From Lumbricus rubellus (taxonomy: Eukaryota; Annelida; Clitellata; Crassiclitellata; Lumbricidae), in NCBI GenBank assembly GCA_945859605.1, contig OX243827.1:4448845-4512844 (forward strand): DNA of 64,000 bases, in the 5' to 3' direction. The notes beneath the pieces are model-generated. The model was not told the DNA's origin and made no database searches. It saw only the letters and a list, made by a program, of their open reading frames with translations. Shown here one piece after another: positions 46,401-58,700 of the stretch. Position 1 is the first letter of the stretch, and each line of letters begins with the position of its first letter. The position numbers and the translations under genes were made by a program.

Positions 46401-49400
46401 TGCACACAAGAACTTTTAAGATAAATAACTAAAAATCGCCAACAAATTAAAGCAATCCCAGCTTATTTTGGTGATAATGCTATTTACGATAGCATTTCAT
46501 CACGCTGATAACATAATACAGAGCGATAATAGAAGATTTCGGACAACTACAGTAAGGCAACAATATCATGGAGATATGAAAACTCGCGAGAAAATTGTAT
46601 ATCTGGTACACAACCTTGTCAAAAGTCGTTTAATAAGCTACTTGTCCTGTCTACTTTTGGTTCTTGAACTGAACGATAAAGATTTTTTTCTTCGTAGGAA
46701 TAAAACGATTTTCTTATAATCGGCAATAAATTTGTTGTGTAAACGAGACGTTATACACCCTGTACGCCAGAGGCGCTGGGGTGCAAATTGTCACGAGTTT
46801 AAGAGCGGTCCAGTCTGTCGATTATCGCTCCCGGAAAATGCACGGTGTTCCGAAAAAAATGAACCTCTACAGTAAATAACAAATTAACACCAAACAAGCA
46901 AAATTTTTAATGAGAATAAAACTATGTTTACCAACAAAACTATGCGCAAAGGCGAACAACGAGGAGGAAGAATCTAAGAATTGACTTGGAAAGACTCTAC
47001 AAGTGGTCTGAAGACTGGAATATGCTATTCAATATAGATAAATGTGTAGTGATGCACATGGGAAGAACATTGGGTTTGAATATGGAATGGGAGACGGGAA
47101 ACTAAGAACATAAGAGGAGGAAAAAGATCTGGGAGTCATTATACACAAAAGTGCAAAACCGTCAAGGCAATGTAGAGAAGCAGCGAACAAGGCAAATAAG
47201 GTTCTATGACATATTATAAAAAGAACAGTGGTCAGCAGAGAAAAAACATCATCCTGAAGTTATTTAAAACTCTTGTCAGACCCCACTTAAGTTAGAGTAC
47301 TGTGTTCAAGCATGGAGTCCATATACACAGCAAGACAAGCAAGTGCTGGAAAAGGTGCAAATGGATAAGGCGAATAGGTTCTTAACTGACCACGACACTC
47401 TTGTGCCCAAGATGTGACCCACTATAGAAAACAGATGTCCTGAAAAACTGTCACATTCTTTTCCTATGAGTTCCTATGAGTTCCTATGATGTATCTTTCA
47501 ACAACAACTGAACAGACAAGCAGACAAGACTGTGGATAAAATGGTGACAAGCAGTAAATTTTGCAATGTAAGGACAACAATTTGATGTTTCAGTGCAAAT
47601 AATTTAATATTATGGTAGTAAAATAATCAGATGGGAATAGTTTTATTCCTTTTAAATTACTGGTCTTTCAATGTTTCAATCCTTGTAAATTTTATCGGAA
47701 CTACAGTGAAAAGTATATGGAGTTCTGGGTTGAAGGTGGTTAGTCTGAAAAAATTATTCTAGGCGTACTCTTGTCTCACTGTTTGTGCCTGCCTTAGGGG
47801 TTCACCCTGTTTAAAATCAGATTTCAATGTAAGTGAGCTGTCATAAATGCTAATAGTAATAGACAGACCTTACCTTAATATAATTGAATAGTTATCTATC
47901 ATCTCAATTTAGACAGAATAGAGCAGTGATTGAAACTGATCAAATGATCTGTTACATTTTTTCTGCCCCCCTTTAGTGTAACAGTTCGTGTGGAGCTGGA
48001 AACCAGTCGAGAGAAGTCTGGTGCACTGCTGTCTCTGTTGCTTCAACCAATCTGGTTGCTCTGCCTGATCACGTGTGCAGCTCCTCTTCCTCTGCCAGAG
48101 CAGCTGCTGAGAAGAAGCCAGCGTCACACCAACGCTGTGACCTTGGATCGTGTTTTGGAGTCGACTGGGTTGTCTCTTCATGGTCTGGGGTGAGTAGCTG
48201 GGTCTATCTGACCTGACATGCAGTTCGGTTCAGTGTATTGCAAGGAAATAATATTGTACCGCATCTGCAAATGAGATGGCGGTGATTACTGTGAAGACAT
48301 GATCTGAGTTTAATGTCATCAGGTGCACACTTCAAAATGATGCATTTATGAATCTACTGTAGATCTTCAAAATTATCAGTCATAACAAAACAATGTCAGA
48401 GAGACCAGTTTTTTGCCAGTGCTATATCAAAATCAAGTCCTTCAGGTTGATTTTTTCATTTCGGGGATAGATCAGAATCAGGGGGGTCGAGCTTAGACGT
48501 CAGGGTGTTATAGTGGAAATTGCTAGTGGTCTTGAGTTGGAGCAGTGATAAGCTCAATTGTTTATCAGATTTTTATGTTACTTTATGTTTGTATAAATAT
48601 AATAATTATAACCAGGATTCAACCAGTTGTAAACACTTGCTTTGAAAATGTATTTGACTTTAAGACTGCTGAACACAGGAACTTATTGTCACAAATGTCA
48701 CATTCTCCTTTGTGCAAAATCTGCTGAATTGCTCACGAGTTCCTACCATCCAACTCCTTAGACGTAGCCTACATTCAGAAATGGATGATTTGACTTTTGA
48801 CCTAAGCTGATCACTGTGATCAGTTGACATTAGATCATCCAATTGATGAAATAAAACAACGTCAAATGTCTCAGTCTGTTTTAGGTTCTGCAGTTAATTG
48901 ACCAGATAAATTAGCGCAAGCTGTCCTCTCTTTCTTTTATTGGATCTACTTGTAATTATTTTTTTCAAATGCTGGTTTGCTTTCAGTGCAACAAATCGTG
49001 TGAGCATGCGTTTGAAGCGCGTCTTGTTCTGTGCGTTGGTAAAGACGGTAGACGTCATTCAGATGTCAATTGTGATCTAACAAGACAACCCGTCGACAGA
49101 AGACTCTGCGTAAAACAGATCCGATGTGCAGCAGACGGCAGAAGAAAAGAGAAATGGTTTTCTTCAGATTGGAGCGCAGTGAGATCCCATTTGAATTGCG
49201 TTTTTCTTTAGTGGCTCACTCTATTTCTTCCTTTTCATTAAGATGTTGTATGAATTGTGCTGAATTATAGAGTTGGGTTTTAGCCAAACTTCACCAATGT
49301 ATCAGGATCATTGACGTCGCTTTCACAGATTCATGTCAAGTGCATTATTATTGTAATGGTGCTGCAAGTCATTATATTGGATTCAGAGAGCGAGTTGAGC

Positions 49401-52400
49401 TGGGTGTTTGGATAGTTAATAGACGATATATATATATGTAAAATATGTATGTATGTATAGAAAGTACACAATGGTGATGTTTTAGGCCCATACACAATTC
49501 AAAGAATGCAGTACTCCTCTGTAATCTGTATGTACTGAGACAGTACCCAAATTATGGCATAATTTCATGGGTATAACACGCACTCATATGCTACACGTGC
49601 GAGAATATAACCCACTGCTTCTAGGATTAAAGTAAAATGCAGCTGATTATAGCACGTGCACGTTTTCATGCATCCATCTATGAGTTAATAGACTGACGCA
49701 TGTGCTAGCGTTAATGTTACTTTACTTAGGAAATTTATTACTGAATAACAGTGAATATAGTCAAAGCTGTTTCTCTATGATGCGCAAATTAGAATCATCT
49801 ACTTCATAAACAAATTCTTTTGCAGAGAAATATTCTTCCTAAAATGAGCATTCCATAAAGTTTGCTATATTCTGCTTTCTGTATATATTTGAAACTTGAA
49901 TGCAAAAATTTTCTTGTTCCTATGTTTTTTCTCGCATCTTCAAAAGTAAATGTTGCTTTTTTTCTTCTAATGTCTTAGTGTTCCGTATCATGTGGACATG
50001 GAAGGCAATTCCGGAAAGTGTTTTGTGCGATAGAGGAGGAAGTTGCGGAGGAGGAGGAGGGGGAACGTCAGTTGCGGCATTTGCCTGACAACAGCTGTGT
50101 GCCAAAGGAAAAGATGGAAGAGGAACGTGAATGTCAAATGGATGAATGCCATGGCGTTTGGATAACCAGTTCCTTTGGAAAGGTCTGAATTCTGCTCTTT
50201 TTCTCACTAAACTAAGAATTTTTTGTCTGTTGGGTATATTTGAAAAGCATGATTACAATGACGATGACGCTGATAATGAAGCGGTGGTGGTGCCGGTAAT
50301 GATGATGATGATGACGATGATGATAATGATGGAGAAAGAACAAGAAGAAGAAGAGGAGGAGGAGGAGGGGAGAAGAGGACATCAATCGTCAAGGACATCA
50401 ACACACTGTCTGATAATTATACATGAACTTGAGTGAAAGTCAAGCGTTTGGTATTTCGCATGAAGGACTTTTGCAAGTACACATTTGGAACTGTCTGAAG
50501 TCTGCATTTTTATGGTTGAATAGAATAAATGGATCATGTTTTCATTAAAATAGCTACACGGTTCAATAAAGAAGAGAATAGAATGCAGTCATGTGGCTAG
50601 AACTATGATATTGCAGCTATTTATAGTTTAAGATACCAGATGAACAGTAGCGGTGGAATGTCACTGATGGATCAACAATAGCCTTGGAATGTCACTGATC
50701 AACTTTGATGGTTCTTGCAGTGTTCAGCCGTGTGTGGTGAAGGTCAGAGAAGGCGTTTCGTGTGGTGCCTCATCGGCGAAAGACTCGCCAACAAATCGCT
50801 CTGCAACACGAGCAACGACGCTGCACCGAGCGAAGTTGAGGACTGTGATCTCCAACCGTGTACTGGTCAGTGACGCTGAATAGCAACAGCAGATGATGAG
50901 AAAAATCAAAGAACGCTTATGGATACAGTTTTGAAATGTTTTGTATTGTATCTGACAATTTATAAAGTGCTTCTTGCAGCAAAAACCTTTCAGAAGCTCT
51001 CCCAGTGCATGCAGCCCCGATGGAAAAGACAGGTTTTCAGATGAGAGAAAGATGACAAAAGACTAGCAGAGAGGATGGTGGAAGTCCAATCCATATGGAG
51101 GGACCAATGCAGTTGCAAATGATCTGAATTGAGCCTATTACTATTATTATTTTACTATTAATTCATTCTTTTCAGAAATGTATATAGCGCCACTTCAAGA
51201 GTATGTACTCTAAAACACTCCCAACACAACCACAGTTAAACAAAACAGTCTTAAGAGTAGTGTAGAATTTGATCTCAAAGGCTCTAGACATTAGACGTAG
51301 TTCCACAAGGAGCCCATTCCAGACAAAAAAGCTATGCATGAATTGGACATGATGAATTAAAATTTTACATGAAAGTTCTTGTACTAATAATATTCGTTTA
51401 TTAACATTCAATCGGACAAAACGCAGAGTGATTACAGGTACAGGTTATGCGAAATACGGCTCACTATAGCACGACATGCAGGTCGGCTTTACAGCTTAAC
51501 ACTAATGACCTAAGTGATCTGCATACAATTGTTGAGAGACTCACACCCCATCTATTGTATCACTGGGTCTTTTTTGTCTGATGACCTTCACTTCCCAGCT
51601 TCATGTCAACCAAGATTTCAGCATATTATTTCATCTTTCATGTTCATTGTTTTGAATTATATGAATTGGTTTAAGATGACGTGTATGGCGCTGGGAGTTG
51701 TCTCGATTTGGAGTTTGGTTGTTGTGCGGACGGCTTGACTCCAGCGGATGGACCTGACATGGTTGGATGTCCAATGGACGACGCCATTCCATTCGGATTC
51801 TGTCAACACTCTGAGTTCGGCTGCTGTGCGGATCAGATGACGTCGGCCGATGGTCCGTTCGCCGAAGGATGTCCACCAATCATCGACTGCAACGTAATAA
51901 TCACGTCTAATCTAATCAGATCTCAGATCTGATCTAATCTGATCTGATCTAAGATCTAATCTGATCTGATCTCAGATCTAATCTAATCTGATCTCAGATC
52001 TAATCTAATCTGATCTGATCTCAGATCTAATCTAATCTGATCTGATCTCAGATCTAATCTGATCTGATCTCAGATCTAATCTAATCTGATCTGATCTCAG
52101 ATCTAATCTGATCTGATCTGATCTCAGATCTAATCTAATCTGATCTGATCTCAGATCTAATCTAATCTGATCTGATCTCAGATCTAATCTAATCTGATCT
52201 GATCTCAGATCTAATCTAATCTGATCTCAGATCTAATCTAATCTGATCTGATCTCAGATCTAATCTAATCTGATCTGATCTCAGATCTAATCTAATCTGA
52301 TCTGATCTCAGATCTAATCTAATCTGATCTGATCTCAAATCTAATCTGATCTGATCTCAGATTTAATCTAATCTGATCTGATCTCAGATCTAATCTAATC

Positions 52401-55400
52401 TGATCTGATCTCAGATCTAATCTGATCTGATCTCAGATCTAATCTGATCTGATCTCAGATCTAATCTGATCTGATCTCAGATCTAATCTAATCTGATCTG
52501 ATCTCAGATCTAATCTAATCTGATCTGATCTCAGATCTAATCTAATCTGATCTGATCTCAGATCTAATCTAATCAGATCTCAGATCTAATCTAATCTGAT
52601 CTCAGATCTGATCTGATCTCAGATCTAATCTGATCTCAGATCTAATCTAATCTGATCGGATCTCAGATTTAATCTAATCAGATCTCAGATCTAATCTAAT
52701 CAGATCTCAGATATAATCTAATCAGATCTTATATCAGATCTCATATCCAATTAGATCTAATCTAATCTCATCTAATCAGATCTAATCTGATCTAAATCTG
52801 CTCTAATCAGATCTCAGATATAATCTAATCAGATCTTATATCAGATCTCATATCCAATTAGATCTAATCTAATCTCATCTAATCAGATCTAATCTGATCT
52901 AAATCTGCTCTAATCAGATCTCAGATCTAATCTAATCTGATCTTATATCAGATCTCATATCCAATTAGATCTAATCTAATCTCATCTAATCAGATCTAAT
53001 CTAATCTGATCTCAGATCTAATCTAATCAGATCTCAGATCTAATCTGATCTAGTATAAATGTGTAGCATTGTTATTATAAGCTGCACAAAGCATCAACTC
53101 ATCATCATTTGCAATGTGGGCGGGGGGGGGCTAAGTAAGTAAGTGCACCAAGACTAAGCTAGGTTCAAGTCAGCATCCTTAACTACGTATCTGGATGAGA
53201 GACGTACTTTGACTTGATTGTTGTTTTAGGATTCAGCGTATGGCTGTTGTCCTGACAATCAGACCGCATCACCGGATGCTGAGAAGAAAGGATGTTTTCT
53301 CTGTTCATTGTCTTTGTATGGTTGTTGTCCTGATGGGATCACTCCATCAAACGGTCCAGATCACTTGACTGGATGTCTGCGTGATGACGACGACACTGGA
53401 AACGGATCAGCTCCATGTACTACAGTACTTGTATAATTACATATGTGTTGCTGTAGACCACTCTTTTCAAATCTACGTGTACCGATATTACGTTGAACTT
53501 CTATATCTATTGAACATCTATTTCTTTTGAACTTCTATTTCTCTTGAACATCTTTATTTGTCTGTGTCTTTTCCCTGTCCTGCCAGCATCAATATTATGG
53601 TTAGCTTTGCTGTCGACTATCATAGGCTATAAAATACTTTATAATTTCTTTGAATTAATCTGGACAGTGATAACAAAATTTCAGCCACCAACACCACATA
53701 AGCAAAAAAAACCCACTGGTATTACTTTGTCTTTTGTTGCACTGTTTTGACATTTCTTTGTGTGTGTATGATTGGCAGCTTAAGATTGAGTGATTGCATG
53801 ATCTGTGTGTGTTTGATGTACATTGTACAGGTGGTGATGGATTGAATTGTCAATCAGACAATCAAACATCATCTTGTCATGATGAGTCTGGCTGCTGTCC
53901 TAATGGAACAGCAGATGGAGCTTGTAACTCATCATCCTCATCATCCTCATCCTCCTCATCCTCCTCATCATTGGAACATCTAAACATCACAGGATCATCA
54001 AACTATTCCACTGATTCTAGTTTAGAATCTGCAAACAACAATTCCGATGTGACAACTGCATCGTGGATGATGCTACACACAAACGATTCTTACACTTCTT
54101 ACCCAGCAGACCTTAACTCTGGCGTGATGCTGACCACAGCCGACCAAGATTCTGCTGCTTCTGGTGACATGAAGGATGATGACAATGTAACATCTGACTT
54201 GACGTTGTCTCGTTATGACGACAAGAATCAGATGTTAGCATCTGATTTAAATCGTGACTCATCAACACTTTCTTTTTCTCGTCTAAATCTCGATGACAAT
54301 GGGATGCTAACTCCTCATCCATCGAGCATCATCCATCTGACAAGTGAACAGCAGCAGGTGGTTGTTGGTCCTTGTTCAGCCTCACCCTTTGGCTGCTGCT
54401 CGGATGGACTCACGGCAGCGAGAGGACCAGACGACGCCGGTTGTGCTGTGGCACCCAAACAGAAACCAGGTACAACAGAATTCTATTATATAATATGCTA
54501 TTGTTTCTTTTCCTACATATTGCATTTGTCAGTGAATAGGTGTATAGTATAGTCGTATTAGTAGTAGTCTAGTAGACTAGTAGTAGTAGTAATAGTAATA
54601 ATAATAGTTAATTACATTGCTCCATTCAGAGCATAAACTACTTAGATGCATTTAAGGCAATGAATCAGTGAACAACAATTACTAAAGACACACCAATTCT
54701 TTTTCATTCCTTAATTCAGATCCTCTCTATAATTATCTGTGGCAATCGACGAGAGGACAAAAAGACAAATTAATGTTGTTCAGAAAATGCTGTGCGTTGA
54801 ATAAGTTACTTACTGTATAAGTTCGGCAGCTTACTGTATTTTATTTTACAATTGATTTGTTCTCACCCGTTTAGCAAATTTATTGAGACCGTGTGTGTCT
54901 GATGTGCCTCTCTCTATTAGGATGCCGATTTTCACATCAAAGGTGACCAATGCCTGTTGAGTGGACCTTTGGAATGGTATCGTACACTCTTGGTTTCATT
55001 TCCAATATATTGTGAATGCATTTATGTAATGTATAATACATTGCAGTGACATACACTGTGAAGTGTGGCTGATGAGGCAATTACCATGAGTGAAGTGCTT
55101 TGTGTTTTCTGTTGAAGATCTCTGCTCTCTGCCGATGTCAATTGGTGACTGTCAAAAGAAGCACAGGGTCTGGTACTACAACGCTACCGTTGACCAGTGC
55201 TTTCTCTTCCACTACACTGGATGTGGTGGAAACGCGAATCGCTTCATGGCAGAGTACCAGTGTAACGCTGCATGCAGATCTGAACAAGGCGTTCCACTCA
55301 GCCTTGGTTGGTCGTCGACATTGTCTTCTCCTTTATTCCATTTATCACTGTCATCATTTTCATCATTTTTGCCATCTAATAATAATTATTGATTACTGCT

Positions 55401-55722
55401 ATTATTACAACATTGAAATTACAAACACTGAGCTCAATCGATAATGGTTGCCCAACAAGTCCACAGTTGCTCAACTGTGGACTTGATAAAAACAGTGGAT
55501 GGGCAGTGTTATGCTTATATGTAACCAATATGACGTTGCTGAATGTGCTTCCTTTAGGGCACATTGAGCGGTTTAAACATGTCATGCATTTGTTGTTAGC
55601 ATTTCAATGTTTGCTGATGTCTTGCATTTAATGCGGGACATACTTCTTTGTGTATTTTTCCACCACATTGACTTCAGTTTGAAACTTCTGAGTTCTTACA
55701 AATCTCTGCTGCAATTTTACAG

Positions 55723-55760
<38 letters not shown>

Positions 55761-58700
55761 GCGTGTTGTGTTTGTAGCGATCTGTGTCCTTCCTGTCGAC
55801 CGAGGTCCGTGTAACGTTCCCATCACCAGATGGCATTACAACTACGAACTCGGCCAATGTCAACCGTTTACGTTCGGTGGATGCGAAGGAAACGACAACA
55901 AATTTCACTCGCGCAGAGAATGCGAAGGAGTCTGCTCAGTCATCGGTCAGCAGCCCACAGACATTTCTCTAGCTCCTTTTATGCACCTTCTCTCTCTGTC
56001 TCTGTCTCTTTCTCTCGCTCTCTTCCTCTCTAAACCACAGAAGGTGAAGTGTAAGAGGAATCTTTTAAACAATGCCAAACCAGTGATCGATCGTGAAAGT
56101 CATTCTACTTGGACGATCAACGATGATTGGAATATTAAAGAAGTTTATGTGCCAAAAAATTGTTAAGAATCAACCATGTTACCTGTCACTGTTCTCTACA
56201 ACCTGAGGAGATTAGCAGCTTCTGCACTTCTGCATTCAATGCAAGCTCATTGGTCTTCGTCATTCATATTCATAGGACCTGCATCACCTGTGACCTGCCT
56301 TTTGTAATAACCTTCCTTAAAATATAGGTTTCAATTGTTTCAGCTCAACACAGATTTTCTGTTTAACTCAATTTACTTAGATCAGCCATGCATGCAATGC
56401 TCTTGGATTGTGTTTTGATTGAGCCATAGCAGCCATTCTCAACCAGATGCCCGTGGGCCCCAGTGGTCCGCAAACCTTCGATTGAGACCCGATGAGCTAT
56501 ATAAATGTTTTGTACATAGCATTACATTATACATTATGGAGCAACATTCCCTATGTTCAAAAAGATTCTGCTAAGAGCTGGGTTTCTGCGACCTCTTTTA
56601 GGAGCCTCATCAAGCAAATGTTCATTCATTCATTCATTCATTCATTCATTCATTCATTATATGCATTTATATAGCGCCTCTTCAAGGGGCTACTCAGAGG
56701 CGCTCCCAGCCTCAGCATTCAAGTTTACATTGACATGAGGTCATGTTTAAGACAGTAGAAATGATTTCTTTAAAGATGTCAGCAGAAGCATTTTGATCAT
56801 TTTGACATTGAGCTACACGATGATGATTGTTTACTTCTAGATATTTGTCGTTTACCGGTTGATCCTGGCAATTGTTCTTCGAATTCTTCCGAGAAATTCT
56901 ACTTCAGTCCGTCCGTTCGCAACTGCCTGCCGTTCACGTACGGCGGTTGTCATGGCAACGCCAATCGTTTCCGTTCGTTTCGTGACTGTAGCATCGTCTG
57001 CAAACAGACGTACAATCTCCAAGGTAACTGCTGCTGCTGATGTCATTAGACATCTCTAATGAGATGCATGCGCAGGACATGTTTACAGCTGTAATTATTA
57101 GATCTTATTCATATGAGCAGAACTAGATTCCATAAAATTAATACCTGCACCAATGTTCAGATATTATTTAACGATGTTCTTGGTTAAACATTTGAATCTG
57201 TTTATGAACTTCAATTAATGTTTAAAATGAACTGCTCTGATGACTTCTATAGGATCGTTAATTCGTCGTCATCATCATGTCAAAGATATTAATCGATGAT
57301 TGGTGAAGATCATATCACGATCAAAACTGACGATCAATCGATTGGAAAAGAAGAAAAAGGAGATGTTGAGAAGTTGGACACAGATCAGAGAAACATAAAA
57401 GCCATGCAATGATAGAAAGAGATAACGAGTCATAAGTTCAGATGTGACTGACATCAGAGAATTGAGGCAGCTGCAGATTACCAGATGACCAGATGAAACG
57501 AAAACCTAAAAGAGTTCAACATTGCAAAACAAAAGTCATGGTATCTACACTGATGAAGCTCAAACATTTTCATAAAAATAAAAATAATGTCCTTTGGGTT
57601 GCAGCAGCAATTGTGGAGAATCTCACACCTGGTCACCTGGTGCCGTCAGCTTCTGGAGCTCTGGCGAAAGCCTTGGTGTATTCTCTCCAACGTCTCCTCT
57701 CTCTAGTCGCCTCTCGTAGCTCCTCCAGTCTCATGCCAGACTTTTCCTGTACCTCATCCAACCATTTCTTCCTAGGTCTTCCGCATCTTCTCCTTCCCTC
57801 ACCGCATGCCGTCATCAGCTCCTTTTCCAGACCGTTAGATCTCATCACATGGCCAAAGTAGCTCAATTTTCTCCAAGTTGCTGTTTGCTGCAGTGTCTCC
57901 TCCCTCTTTATTCCAAGCTCCTCGCGCACCGATTCGTTAGTTCTCTTCTCTTCCCATCTTGAATAAAAGAATTTGCAAGATGATTTTTTAAAAGATGATT
58001 TTTTATTGTTGGTTCTTATTGATTCGTTCATTTGCTTGGTTCTTCAGTAGATCTTTGTCAGTTGCCGAGTGATGCCGGTCCATGCAAGTGGTTCACAGAA
58101 TTGTTCTACTTCAACGCTACACTTGCAACTTGCCAGAAGTTTTCCTGGGGAGGCTGTGGAGGCAACAGAAACCGATTTGCAACGATGGAAAAGTGTCTTG
58201 AGAGTTGTGCTTCTGGAAGTAAAATCCTGGCAAGGTTGCCTGCAAGCAGACTACCCGGCCAATCCGGTAAATGCTTACTTTGATCCAACAACCAGTGCGC
58301 TTGTTCATCCTTTGTTTATGTTGCGCTTCTGACCATATTTCAGCAGCCAATGTCAAAGCCTCAAGACATCAACTGTTACACTGGTGGTGTTGCAAAAACA
58401 TAATGTTGCAAAATGTTTAATTCAACTTTATCAACTTAAGTGTTAGCTGTAAGTGTAAACTTGATTTTTTTTAAAAGCTAAACATTTGATGACTTCTGCA
58501 TTTCTTTGAATGTCTAATGTGGCTGTTGGTCAGATGTTTGTCTGCTAAAGAGCGACCCAGGACCGTGCAAGGCTTACCAACCGATGTGGTACTTTGAGCC
58601 GACGGAGAAAGCGTGTCGTCGCTTTCTCTACGGTGGATGTGGAGGCAACGGTAATCTGTTCGATTCATGGGATCAGTGCATCAGACATTGTCAGATGAAT

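Larger units (their letters stand above)
37305..50865 (+). other. Papilin: six thrombospondin type 1 repeats
   Basis: Repeat openings: YNWKYTNWTSC (atypical), SWNISDWSVC, WFTGPWSECNSSCGAG, DWVVSSWSGCNKSC, WFSSDWSACSVSCGHG and WITSSFGKCSAVCGEG. From the third on, an intron always falls directly before the Cys of W..WS|C..SCG, so each exon holds one repeat body plus the next repeat's head. The fourth has EHAF in place of the usual G.G after CNKSC. The Asn tract in exon 2 comes from an AAC microsatellite (37367-37401). Confidence 0.88.
51676..54469 (+). other. Papilin: six lagrin-like FGCC modules
   Basis: Pattern C-x(3-4)-(F/Y)GCC-x-D-(G/Q)-x-T-x-A-x-G-P-x(3)-GC. Modules: LEFGCCADGLTPADGP and SEFGCCADQMTSADGP (exon 9), SAYGCCPDNQTASPDA and SLYGCCPDGITPSNGP (exon 10), DESGCCPNGTADGAC (short, degenerate) and SPFGCCSDGLTAARGP (exon 11). 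The last two are split by a linker of about 155 residues rich in Ser, Asp and Asn with many N-x-S/T sites. Invertebrate papilins carry such repeats; the name lagrin is from memory. Confidence 0.8.

Noticed and set aside
50207..50436. Acidic/Pro-rich short frames
   Set aside because: GAT/GAG simple sequence in papilin intron 7.
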